From Pelagibacteraceae bacterium AG-464-P07 (lineage in GTDB: Bacteria; Pseudomonadota; Alphaproteobacteria; Pelagibacterales; Pelagibacteraceae), in the NCBI GenBank assembly GCA_003211695.1, contig QCSA01000002.1, positions 62,001 to 126,000 of the forward strand: a DNA stretch of 64,000 bases, given 5' to 3'. The notes under the pieces are model-generated. The model was given only the letters and a program-made list of their open reading frames with translations, was not told the DNA's origin and made no database searches. This document shows positions 28,043 through 37,499 of this stretch, in pieces (position 1 is the first letter of the stretch; each line of letters opens with the position of its first letter). Position numbers and translations under genes: made by a program.

Positions 28043-29272
28043 ATGATTATAAATATTATTAGATCAAATTTCAAAATAATTTTTTTTGGCTTTGTTTTCA
28101 CTTTTTTTTCATGTGTTGGACAGAGTTTTTTTATAGGGCTATTTAATTCCAATATTAGAGAAGAATTAAATATTTCTCATGGAGAATTTGGAACCATTTA
28201 TGGAATTGCCACATTATGTAGTAGCTTAACATTAATTTGGTTAGGAAAAAAAATTGATGATTTAAAGTTAATTAATTATTCTTTTTTAGTTGTAATTTTT
28301 TTAAGCTTTGCAGCGCTTTTTTTTTCGTTTGTTAAGGGAATAATTGTTTTAGCTTTAGGAATATTTTTTTTAAGATTATCAGGCCAAGGGTTAATGGCCC
28401 ATACTGCTTCAGTTGGGATTAGCAGATATTTTAATCAAAGTAGGGGCAAAGCATTGAGCTGTGTTTGGATTGGCATGTCTCTTGGAGAGTTTTTACTACC
28501 TGTAATGATAGTTTACTTTTTGTCATTTTTATATTGGAGAAATGTATGGCAAGGAATTGCAGTTATAATTTTATTAATCTTACCAATGTTTACTTATCTT
28601 ACCATTAAACACATAAATAAATTTTCTAGAGAAAATAATAATGGAGATCATACAAGCAAAAATATTGATACAGTCAAAAGTTGGACCAGGAGAGAAGTAT
28701 TAAAAGATTTAAAGTTTTATTCAATTTTGCCAGCTATGTTAGCATCATCATTTATAATTACTGGTATAGTTATTAATCAAACATTTATTATAGAATCCAA
28801 GGATTGGGGAAAATTTGCAATTGCTAAATCATTTATGATTTATTCATTACTAACTGTAGTTACTTTATTCCTTTCAGGATTTTTGGTGGATAAATTCACT
28901 AGCAGAAAAATTTTTCCACTACTAAATATTCCATTGCTTCTAAGTTTAGCGGTATTAGCTATTTTTGATCATCCTTATTCTGCTTTTGTTTTTATGGGAT
29001 TTATGGGTATTTCAAACGGATTAACAAATGTTTTGATGTCTTCTTTCTGGGCCGAAATTTATGGTGTAAATTATCTTGGATCTATTAAAGCTTTAACAGG
29101 ATCCTTGATGGTTTTTTCAACAGCCTTGGCCACAGCAGTGTTCGGGACTTTGATTGATTTAGGTTATTCCATTGAAAATATTGCTTTTTTGTGTGCTATT
29201 TATACAGCTATGTCAATTTTTATTGTTATAATTTTTCAGAATTCTTACAAACCAACTTTAATTAAAAAATAA
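28043..29272 (+). CDS. MFS transporter
   Basis: ~12 hydrophobic segments; GLFNSNIREELNISHGEFG. Confidence 0.85.
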   Translation: MIINIIRSNFKIIFFGFVFTFFSCVGQSFFIGLFNSNIREELNISHGEFGTIYGIATLCSSLTLIWLGKKIDDLKLINYSFLVVIFLSFAALFFSFVKGIIVLALGIFFLRLSGQGLMAHTASVGISRYFNQSRGKALSCVWIGMSLGEFLLPVMIVYFLSFLYWRNVWQGIAVIILLILPMFTYLTIKHINKFSRENNNGDHTSKNIDTVKSWTRREVLKDLKFYSILPAMLASSFIITGIVINQTFIIESKDWGKFAIAKSFMIYSLLTVVTLFLSGFLVDKFTSRKIFPLLNIPLLLSLAVLAIFDHPYSAFVFMGFMGISNGLTNVLMSSFWAEIYGVNYLGSIKALTGSLMVFSTALATAVFGTLIDLGYSIENIAFLCAIYTAMSIFIVIIFQNSYKPTLIKK

Positions 29273-29313
29273 ACCTTGATTTTTTAGTGTCCATTTTATA
29301 TTAGTTCTGGCTC

Positions 29314-29835
29314 ATGGCTAGAATAACTGTTGAAGATTGTATTGATAAGGTTGAAGGTCCTTACGATTTAGTTTTGATTGCTAAAGAAAGAGCAGTGCAG
29401 TTAAATTCTGGTGAACAGCCAAAAGTTGATCCCAAAAATGATAAAAATACAGTTATTGCATTAAAAGAGATTGCGGAAAATAAAGTTTCAGTAAAAGAGC
29501 TAAAGGAATTGGCAATTAATAAGCTAAGAAAACATATTGAACAAGATACAAATGCTTCAGACCAGGATGAATCGGAAGGAGATGATTTTGCAAATATTTA
29601 TAAAGGAGAAGTTTCAAAAAGCGGGATTCCTATTTTGCCATCTAAAAGAGCTAGAAAAACTCCTGAAAAAGTAGAAATTTTTAAAGAAAAAAAGGAAACA
29701 CCTCAGAAAGAAATACTTGAGAATGAAAGTTTACCTAAGGATAATGAAATTTCATTAGAAGAATTAGCAAATCAAGAAAAAATAGCAGAAGGTCCGAATG
29801 AATTAGATAATTCAGAAACTTCTGATAATAATTAA
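29314..29835 (+). CDS. rpoZ: RNA polymerase omega subunit with long charged C-terminal extension
   Basis: MARITVEDCIDKVEGPYDLVLIAKERAVQLNSG...VIALKEIA. Confidence 0.9.
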   Translation: MARITVEDCIDKVEGPYDLVLIAKERAVQLNSGEQPKVDPKNDKNTVIALKEIAENKVSVKELKELAINKLRKHIEQDTNASDQDESEGDDFANIYKGEVSKSGIPILPSKRARKTPEKVEIFKEKKETPQKEILENESLPKDNEISLEELANQEKIAEGPNELDNSETSDNN

Positions 29836-29876
29836 AATAAAATTAAATTAGATAATTTTTTTTAATACTCATTAAA

Positions 29877-30863
29877 ATGATTAAAAAAGTTTCCGTAGCA
29901 CCCATGATGGATTGCACAGATCGTCATGATAGATATTTTTTAAGATCTATTAGCAAGAATGTAATGCTGTACACGGACATGATTGTGTCAGAAGCCATTA
30001 AAAGAGGAGATAAAAAAAAATTACTATCATTTAATCTTAAAGAAAAACCCTTGGCACTACAAATTGGTGGATCTTCGCCTAAAATTTTAGCAGAAGTAGC
30101 TAAAATAGGAGAAGATTTTGGTTATGATGAAATTAATTTAAACTTAGGTTGTCCCAGCAAAAAAGTTCAAAAAAACAAATTTGGAGCTTGTTTAATGAAA
30201 GAACCTAATCTTGTTGGCGAATGTATAAATGAGATGAGAAACTCATGTACAATTCCAATCTCGGCTAAAACTAGAATAGGATATAATGAGATTGAAGACT
30301 ACGATTTTTTTAAATCTTTTATTGATATAATTAAAAAAGCTGGATCAAATATTTTTATTATCCATGCTAGAAGAGCGATATTAGAAAAACTTTCGCCAAA
30401 ACAAAATCTTAATGTTCCCCCATTAAATTATAATTTTGTTTATGAACTTAAAAAAGATTTTTACCAAGATAGTATTATTTTGAATGGAGGAGTAAGTTCA
30501 ACTGATCAGATAAAAGAACATTTAAAGTATGTAGATGGAGTAATGATTGGACGTGCTGTATATCATTCTCCTTATTTTTTAGCTGATGTTGAAAGAGATA
30601 TTTTTAGTAACAATAATGTGCCTACAAGAACCGAAGTTATGGAACAAATGATAACTTATATAAAAGAAGAAATAAAAAAAGGAACTAGACTTAATCAAAT
30701 CATGAGACACACCGTTGGTTTATTTCATGGACAAAAAGGTTCAAGTTATTGGAAAAGATATTTAAGTGAGAATATGTGTATTAGAGAAGCCGATCTACAA
30801 AAAGTTAATCATATTATGGATCATATCAAAAATAATAACTTTACCGCTTCTTTGGGTAAATAA
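29877..30863 (+). CDS. dusA: tRNA-dihydrouridine synthase A
   Basis: VAPMMDCTDRHDRYFLR; NLNLGCPSKKVQKNKFGACLM; HARRAIL; GGVSS. Confidence 0.93.
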   Translation: MIKKVSVAPMMDCTDRHDRYFLRSISKNVMLYTDMIVSEAIKRGDKKKLLSFNLKEKPLALQIGGSSPKILAEVAKIGEDFGYDEINLNLGCPSKKVQKNKFGACLMKEPNLVGECINEMRNSCTIPISAKTRIGYNEIEDYDFFKSFIDIIKKAGSNIFIIHARRAILEKLSPKQNLNVPPLNYNFVYELKKDFYQDSIILNGGVSSTDQIKEHLKYVDGVMIGRAVYHSPYFLADVERDIFSNNNVPTRTEVMEQMITYIKEEIKKGTRLNQIMRHTVGLFHGQKGSSYWKRYLSENMCIREADLQKVNHIMDHIKNNNFTASLGK

Positions 30864-30864
30864 G

Positions 30865-31698
30865 TTGTTAGAGACACTAGATCAAAATCAAATTATATTT
30901 TTTGCCACTGTTATGGCTTTAACAGCAATTCCCGTTGGTTTTATTGCTGGATTATTTGGAGTTGGTGGAGGATTAATAACGGTGCCTGTACTTTTTTATA
31001 TTTTTAATTCTATGGAATTAGATAGATCATTTATCATGCATTTAGCCGTTGGTACTTCTTTTGCAATTATAATTCCTACCTCATTTATTTCGACTATGAC
31101 TCATATGAAATTTAAAGCAGTGGATTTTGATATTGTCAAAAGTTTTGGAGCTTTTGTAGTAATTGGAATTATCATAGGAACTATTTTTGCTGTAATTTTA
31201 AAGACTGCGTATTTAATTCTCTTCTTTTCAGTTTTAACAATGTTGTTTGCTTTTTATTTTTTGACCTCTAAAGAAAAGACAAACAGTGTACAACGTAAAA
31301 TGAATTTGATTTATAAGGTTATTTTGGGTTTTTTATCTGGCTTTTTTATTGCTCCTATGGGAATAGGTGGAGGCTCAATTAATGTTCCTATATTGAAAAT
31401 ATTTGGATACTCAATCAATAAAGCTATTGGAAGCTCTGCAGCCATAGGTTTCTTAGTTTCTACAATAGGAGCTTTGTGTTTTGTTATTTCAGGAAAGTAT
31501 CTTAATATTGAAGCACCACTAAGTTTTGGATTTGTTAATATTCCAGCATTCTTAATTTTTATACCCATTACAATGCTAATGGCTAAGATTGGAGCTATAG
31601 CAGTCCATAAAATCAATAGACGAATTATTAACAGACTATTTGGTGTTTTTCTTTTAGTAGTATCTTCTAGTTTGTTTCTTGAATATTTGAAATTTTAA
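30865..31698 (+). CDS. TauE/SafE (TSUP) family membrane transporter
   Basis: PVGFIAGLFGVGGGLITVPVL repeated as GFFIAPMGIGGGSINVPIL; TTG at 30865 proposed as start. Confidence 0.85.
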   Translation: MLETLDQNQIIFFATVMALTAIPVGFIAGLFGVGGGLITVPVLFYIFNSMELDRSFIMHLAVGTSFAIIIPTSFISTMTHMKFKAVDFDIVKSFGAFVVIGIIIGTIFAVILKTAYLILFFSVLTMLFAFYFLTSKEKTNSVQRKMNLIYKVILGFLSGFFIAPMGIGGGSINVPILKIFGYSINKAIGSSAAIGFLVSTIGALCFVISGKYLNIEAPLSFGFVNIPAFLIFIPITMLMAKIGAIAVHKINRRIINRLFGVFLLVVSSSLFLEYLKF

Positions 31699-31728
31699 TA
31701 ATACTTTTAAAAATAATTTTTTAAGAAT

Positions 31729-33189
31729 TTATATTTTTTGATCGTATTCACCAACTTTTCTGGTTGTTTTTAGCAAGTCATCAATAAAATTAAATATAGC
31801 TTTCATCTCAACTATTGACTGAACACTCTCTGTTACTATTACCAATGAAGGTTTGTTAGATGAAGCTCTAATAAGTCCCCAAGAACCGTCTTCCAAAGTA
31901 AACCTAATACCATTAACAGTTAAAATTTCACTTATAAATTTATCTGTTATTTTAGTTTTTCTCTCGAACAGCTCTTTGAACTTTTTTATCATGGTACCTA
32001 CAACTTTATATTTTTCTTCATCACTACAATAGGGTGCCATAGTAGGACTTTGATATGTTGTAGGTAATTCGTTCATCAAATCTGATATTTTTTTTGGTTG
32101 ATTTTTATCAAGTAATTTACATACTTGGATAGCTGATAATATTCCATCATCATAACCCAACCCAATAGGTCTATTAAAAAAAAAATGCCCACTTTTTTCA
32201 AAACCAGCTAGAGACTTTTCTTCTTTTACTTTCCTTTTTATATATGAATGTCCTGTCTTCCAGTAAATTGTTTTACAAGAATTTTTTATAAGTACCTCAT
32301 CAGTTTTAAATAATCCAGTAGATTTAACATCCACTATAAATTTAGAATTTTTATGTTCAATAGATAAATTTCTTGCAATAAGAAGGCCAATTTTATCAGA
32401 GAATATTTCGTTACCATTTTCATCAACCACACCAACTCTGTCACCATCTCCATCAAAAGCAAAACCTATATTAGCTTGATTTTTTTTAACACAATCACTT
32501 AATGCACGAAGCATTTTTAAATCTTCTGGATTGGGGTTATATTTTGGAAAGTTATAATCAAGATTACAATCAAGTTCTATTACATCACAACCGATATTTC
32601 TTATTATTGTTGGAACAAAAATGCCAGCTGTTCCATTTCCACAGGCGACAACCACTTTAATTTTATTTTTAATTTTTTCTTTTGAGAGATGTTGTATGTA
32701 AATTTCTTTGAAACCATGAATTTTTTTATAAGATCCTTTACCTTCAACAAAATTATTATTTAAAACTATTTCTTTTAAATCTTTCATTTCTTCTGAAGAG
32801 TGAGTTAAGCCTTTATCAATCCCCATTTTTATTCCCGTCCATCCATTTTCATTATGACTCGCTGTGACCATTGCAACCGAATCCGCATTTAGCTCAAATT
32901 GGGAAAAATATGTCATTGGAGACAAGGATAAGCCAATGTCTTCTACATTACATCCAGTTGAAATTAATCCTTCGATCAATTTTTTTTTAACTTCTTCGCT
33001 ATACGATCTGTAGTCATGACCTACAATTACTCTAGGATTTTCTTTTCTAGTTTTTGTTTTTACCTGCGTACCAAATCCTCTACCAACACTTGCAATTCCT
33101 TCTCCATTTATATCTTTGGGGTATAGCCACCTTGCGTCGTATTCTCTAAACCCTAGAGGATTTATGTGGATAAGTGTTGACTTGTTCAT
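31729..33189 (-). CDS. phosphomannomutase/phosphoglucomutase
   Basis: FREYDARW; VTASHNENGWTG; FDGDGDRVG. Confidence 0.92.
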   Translation of the reverse strand: MNKSTLIHINPLGFREYDARWLYPKDINGEGIASVGRGFGTQVKTKTRKENPRVIVGHDYRSYSEEVKKKLIEGLISTGCNVEDIGLSLSPMTYFSQFELNADSVAMVTASHNENGWTGIKMGIDKGLTHSSEEMKDLKEIVLNNNFVEGKGSYKKIHGFKEIYIQHLSKEKIKNKIKVVVACGNGTAGIFVPTIIRNIGCDVIELDCNLDYNFPKYNPNPEDLKMLRALSDCVKKNQANIGFAFDGDGDRVGVVDENGNEIFSDKIGLLIARNLSIEHKNSKFIVDVKSTGLFKTDEVLIKNSCKTIYWKTGHSYIKRKVKEEKSLAGFEKSGHFFFNRPIGLGYDDGILSAIQVCKLLDKNQPKKISDLMNELPTTYQSPTMAPYCSDEEKYKVVGTMIKKFKELFERKTKITDKFISEILTVNGIRFTLEDGSWGLIRASSNKPSLVIVTESVQSIVEMKAIFNFIDDLLKTTRKVGEYDQKI

Positions 33190-33249
33190 TTTTTCTTATG
33201 TAATATTTTCAATAATTTTACAGTATAATTTTATCTTGATTTATTTTTG

Positions 33250-33271
33250 TTAATGTTCTATTAATGTTCTA
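33250..33271. repeat. 11-bp tandem direct repeat TTAATGTTCTA x2 upstream of nrdA
   Basis: Exact adjacent copies 33250-33260 and 33261-33271. Confidence 0.9.
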
Positions 33272-33281
33272 TTGATTTAGC

Positions 33282-33328
33282 AATTTATATAGTATATTTA
33301 GGTATTATACATACAACATATAGTTGAT
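33282..33328 (+). promoter_or_regulatory. putative tandem NrdR boxes upstream of nrdAB
   Basis: aatttATATAGTatat and acaacATATAGTtgat; shared core repeated exactly 31 bp apart; upstream of ribonucleotide reductase. Confidence 0.5.
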
Positions 33329-33361
33329 TTTACATAAAGACTTAACAATATTGTTATTTTT

Positions 33362-35281
33362 ATGAATAAAAACCTGTCTTTGGCAATAGAGAAAGCTGTC
33401 CGTAATTTCCCATCAAAACATGAAATTAAAGATCTTGATAAAAGACCGGATCTTTTTTCATTAACACAAGAAACTGAGTTATTTCAAAATGATAAGGGTA
33501 TAACTGTAACAATAGATAGATCCAAAGATTCTAACTTAACTAATTTTGGTAAAGCAACTTTAAGTGATAGGTATTTAGGACTTAACGAATCCTTCCAAGA
33601 TTTATTTGCAAGAGTCGCTAGCACATATGCTGACAACAACTTACATGGACAAAAAATTTATAACTACATCAGTGATTTATGGTTTATGCCAGCAACTCCA
33701 ATTTTATCAAACGGCGGCACGACAAGAGGATTGCCCATTTCTTGTTTTTTAAACGAAGCTGGAGATAGTCTTGAAGGAATACTTGATCTATGGAGTGAAA
33801 ATGTTTGGTTAGCTGCTAAAGGTGGTGGCATAGGTAGTTATTGGGGCAATCTCCGATCTATTGGAGAAAAAATTGGAAAAGTTGGTAAAACTTCTGGAAT
33901 TATTCCATTTATAAAGGTGATGGATTCTTTAACGATGGCAATTAGCCAAGGATCTTTAAGGAGAGGTTCGGCAGCCTGTTATTTACCAATCGACCATCCA
34001 GAAATTGAAGAGTTTATTGAGATGAGAAGACCGACCGGAGGTGATCCAAATAGAAAATCACTAAATTTACATCACGGCATTTTGGTAAGTGACGCCTTTA
34101 TGCGTGCAGTAGAAACTGATGATCAGTGGGCTCTAAAGAGTCCAAAAAATGGAATTATTCATACAACTGTTTCTGCAAGAAATTTATGGATAAGATTGTT
34201 AACAGCTAGAATTGAAACTGGTGAACCATATATTATTTTTATAGATACAGTTAACAGGTTAATTCCACAACACCACAAACTAGCTGGATTAAATATAAAA
34301 ACTTCTAATTTATGTAGCGAAATTACTTTACCAACTGGAATTGATAAGGACGGAAAAGATAGAACAGCAGTTTGTTGTTTATCTTCGCTCAATTTAGAAA
34401 AATATGATGAGTGGAAGGATGATGAAAATTTTATCAAAGATGTGATGAGATTTCTAGATAACGTCCTGACCGACTTTATTGAAAAAGCGCCTAATTCATT
34501 TAAAGATGCTAAGTATTCAGCTATGAGAGAAAGAAGTGTAGGTCTTGGAGTAATGGGTTTGCATTCTTATTTTCAGAAAAATATGATTCCATTGGAGACT
34601 GTAATGAGCAAAGTTTGGAACAACAAAATATTTAAAAATATCAAGGAAAAAGTTGATGATGCATCAAAAATCCTTGCAGAAGAAAAAGGCCCTTGCCCAG
34701 ATGCAGCAGAATATGGTTTTAATGAGAGATTTTCTAATAAAACAGCGATTGCCCCAACAGCATCAATTTCAATAATTTGTGGGGGAACATCGCCAGGTGT
34801 TGAGCCTATTGTTGCAAATAGTTATACGCACAAAACTCTTTCGGGGTCTTACAATGTAAGAAATAGATATTTAGAAAAAATACTAGAAAAATATGACAAA
34901 AATAATGATGAAATTTGGTCTAGCATTACTACCAACCAAGGATCAGTATCACATTTAGATTTTTTAACCAATCTTGAGAAAGATGTATTCAAAACAGCGT
35001 TTGAGCTTGATCAGAAATGGATTGTTGAATTGGGTGCTGATCGTACGCCCTACATTTCTCAGGCACAATCGATTAATATTTTTTTACCAGCTGACGTTAA
35101 TAAAAAAGAACTTCATCAAATACATTTTCAAGCATGGAAAAAAGGATTAAAAAGCCTATATTATTGTAGATCAAAATCTATTCAAAGAGCAGAAAATGTT
35201 AATGGTGAATTGTTAGAAATTTACTCAAAAAATGAATCAGGTGAAGAAATAGATTATGACGAGTGTTTATCATGTCAGTAG
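33362..35281 (+). CDS. nrdA: ribonucleoside-diphosphate reductase alpha subunit, no recognisable ATP-cone
   Basis: PATPILSNGGT, LAAKGGGIG, NLCSEITLP, PTASISIICGGTSPGVEP; C-terminal CLSCQ. Confidence 0.92.
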   Translation: MNKNLSLAIEKAVRNFPSKHEIKDLDKRPDLFSLTQETELFQNDKGITVTIDRSKDSNLTNFGKATLSDRYLGLNESFQDLFARVASTYADNNLHGQKIYNYISDLWFMPATPILSNGGTTRGLPISCFLNEAGDSLEGILDLWSENVWLAAKGGGIGSYWGNLRSIGEKIGKVGKTSGIIPFIKVMDSLTMAISQGSLRRGSAACYLPIDHPEIEEFIEMRRPTGGDPNRKSLNLHHGILVSDAFMRAVETDDQWALKSPKNGIIHTTVSARNLWIRLLTARIETGEPYIIFIDTVNRLIPQHHKLAGLNIKTSNLCSEITLPTGIDKDGKDRTAVCCLSSLNLEKYDEWKDDENFIKDVMRFLDNVLTDFIEKAPNSFKDAKYSAMRERSVGLGVMGLHSYFQKNMIPLETVMSKVWNNKIFKNIKEKVDDASKILAEEKGPCPDAAEYGFNERFSNKTAIAPTASISIICGGTSPGVEPIVANSYTHKTLSGSYNVRNRYLEKILEKYDKNNDEIWSSITTNQGSVSHLDFLTNLEKDVFKTAFELDQKWIVELGADRTPYISQAQSINIFLPADVNKKELHQIHFQAWKKGLKSLYYCRSKSIQRAENVNGELLEIYSKNESGEEIDYDECLSCQ

Positions 35282-36276
35282 CAAAATTATCAAAAGAAAC
35301 AATAACACCTAATAAAAAAGGACTACTTGTTGGAAATCCTGTTTATAAACCATTCAGATATCCTTGGTGTTATGATGCATGGTTAACTCAACAACGTATT
35401 CATTGGTTACCAGAAGAGGTCCCTTTGGGTGACGACGTTCGAGATTGGCAAAAAAACTTAAATCAATCTGAGAAGAATTTATTAACACAAATTTTTAGAT
35501 TTTTTACCCAAGCAGATGTTGAGGTTAATAATTGCTATATCAGGCATTACATGAATGTTTTTAAACCTACTGAAGTTCTAATGATGATGTCTGCTTTTGC
35601 ATCCATGGAGACAATTCATATAGCTGCTTATTCACATTTATTAGATACCATAGGGATGCCGGAAGCTGAGTATTCTGCTTTTTTAAAATATAAACAAATG
35701 AAAGATAAATATGATTATATGCAGAGTTTTGATATTAAGTCGAATCACAACATTGCAAAAACAATCGCTGTATTTAGTGCATTTACCGAAGGCTTACAAT
35801 TATTTGCAAGTTTTGCAATCTTACTAAACTTTCCAAGACAAAATAAAATGAAAGGCATGGGTCAAATTGTTACTTGGTCAGCAAGAGATGAAACTTTACA
35901 TTGTAACTCAATGATAAGATTGTTTAATGAATTTGTAAAAGAAAACCCAGAAATTTGGAATGATAAATTAAAAAAAGAAATCTATGAAGCTTGTCGTATA
36001 ATTATATCTCATGAAGATGCATTTATTGATTTAGCTTTTGAGATGGGACCAATAAATGGACTTACACCTAAAGAAATCAAACAATATATTAGATGGATTG
36101 GAAATAGAAGATTAATACAATTAGGATTAAAACCAATCTATGATGTAGATAAAAATCCTCTCACATGGCTTGATACAATGCTTAATGCAGTTGAACACAT
36201 GAATTTTTTTGAGGGAAGATCTACCGAGTATTCAAGAGCATCTACAAAAGGTACTTGGGCCGAAGCTTTTTCCTAA
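35272..36276 (+). CDS. nrdB: ribonucleoside-diphosphate reductase beta subunit
   Basis: ASMETIHIAAYSH; FTEGLQLFASF; WSARDETLHC; ATG overlaps nrdA end by 10 nt. Confidence 0.92.
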   Translation: MSVAKLSKETITPNKKGLLVGNPVYKPFRYPWCYDAWLTQQRIHWLPEEVPLGDDVRDWQKNLNQSEKNLLTQIFRFFTQADVEVNNCYIRHYMNVFKPTEVLMMMSAFASMETIHIAAYSHLLDTIGMPEAEYSAFLKYKQMKDKYDYMQSFDIKSNHNIAKTIAVFSAFTEGLQLFASFAILLNFPRQNKMKGMGQIVTWSARDETLHCNSMIRLFNEFVKENPEIWNDKLKKEIYEACRIIISHEDAFIDLAFEMGPINGLTPKEIKQYIRWIGNRRLIQLGLKPIYDVDKNPLTWLDTMLNAVEHMNFFEGRSTEYSRASTKGTWAEAFS

Positions 36277-36284
36277 TTAACAAA

Positions 36285-37409
36285 TTATCTTTGATTTAAA
36301 AGTACCACTTTTCTATGATCACTTCCTTTGTATTTTGAAAGTGGCCTAATCAATTTGTTAGAGGCATATTGCTCTATAATATGTGCTGACCATCCAGTAA
36401 TTCTTGCAATAACAAATATAGGAGTAAAAAAATCTGTATCAAAACCCATTAAATGATAAGTGGGCCCAGTTGGAAAATCCAAATTAGGATGAATATTTTT
36501 TTTCTCAATCATTTCTTTTTCTATAATTTCACTAATTTTATATAAATTTTTATCTTTTTTAAGTTTAGAAACTTTCAAAAAATATTTTTTCATAGTTGGA
36601 ACTCTAGAGTCTCCACTTTTATAAACTCTGTGGCCAAAACCCATTACTACTTGTTTTTTATTTAAATTATCAATTAACCAACTTTTTGCTTTGTTTGGTG
36701 TTTTAATTTTTTTCATCATATTCATGACTTCTTCGTTAGCTCCACCATGCAACGGTCCCTTCAAACTAGCAATAGCTCCTGTTATTGCGCTATAAATATC
36801 AGACAAGCTGCTAGTAATTGTTCTTGCCGTAAATGTAGAAACGTTGAAACTATGTTCAGCATATAAAATTAGAGAAACATCAAATGCTTTTACAATCTCT
36901 TTTTGTGGAATTTTACCAAAACACATGTAAAAAAAATTTTCAGAAAATGATAACTCTTTTTTAGGTTTTATTATCTTTTTACCTTTTCTGATTCTAAAAA
37001 AAGCTGCAATAGCAGTTGGAGTTTTAGCAAAAATTTTCATTATTTTTCTCATATTTGCCTTTGGAGAATTATCGGATGTATCCTTATCTTCTAAACCCAT
37101 GACACTAACGATAGTTCTTGAAACATCCATTGGATGAGCTTTTTTTGGTATGTGTTTTATTATTTCTCTCATATTTGTTGTGATATTTCTATTTTCTTTT
37201 TCTTCTTTCTTGAATTTATTAAGTTGAATACCGTTTGGTAGATTTCCATTAAGTATTAGATAAGCAACTTCTTCGAAACTACACATTTCACATAAATCTT
37301 GGACAGCATAACCTCTATAAGTAAGAGAGTTAATTTCGGGCATTACTTGTGAAATTGTTGTTTCATCAACAACAATACCTAGCAAACCTTTTTTAATTTC
37401 ATCAGTCAT
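36285..37409 (-). CDS. prpC: 2-methylcitrate synthase/citrate synthase II
   Basis: GLLGIVVDETTISQV...LTYRGYAVQDL; GPLHGGANEEV; GFGHRVYK; neighbour of PrpD. Confidence 0.88.
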   Translation of the reverse strand: MTDEIKKGLLGIVVDETTISQVMPEINSLTYRGYAVQDLCEMCSFEEVAYLILNGNLPNGIQLNKFKKEEKENRNITTNMREIIKHIPKKAHPMDVSRTIVSVMGLEDKDTSDNSPKANMRKIMKIFAKTPTAIAAFFRIRKGKKIIKPKKELSFSENFFYMCFGKIPQKEIVKAFDVSLILYAEHSFNVSTFTARTITSSLSDIYSAITGAIASLKGPLHGGANEEVMNMMKKIKTPNKAKSWLIDNLNKKQVVMGFGHRVYKSGDSRVPTMKKYFLKVSKLKKDKNLYKISEIIEKEMIEKKNIHPNLDFPTGPTYHLMGFDTDFFTPIFVIARITGWSAHIIEQYASNKLIRPLSKYKGSDHRKVVLLNQR

Positions 37410-37499
37410 TGTTCATTTATGACAGTCGTTATAACAGATATTGATAATTTTTATCAAAATTATCTCTTTTTTCCGTTACTATTTTTTTAACAAAATACA

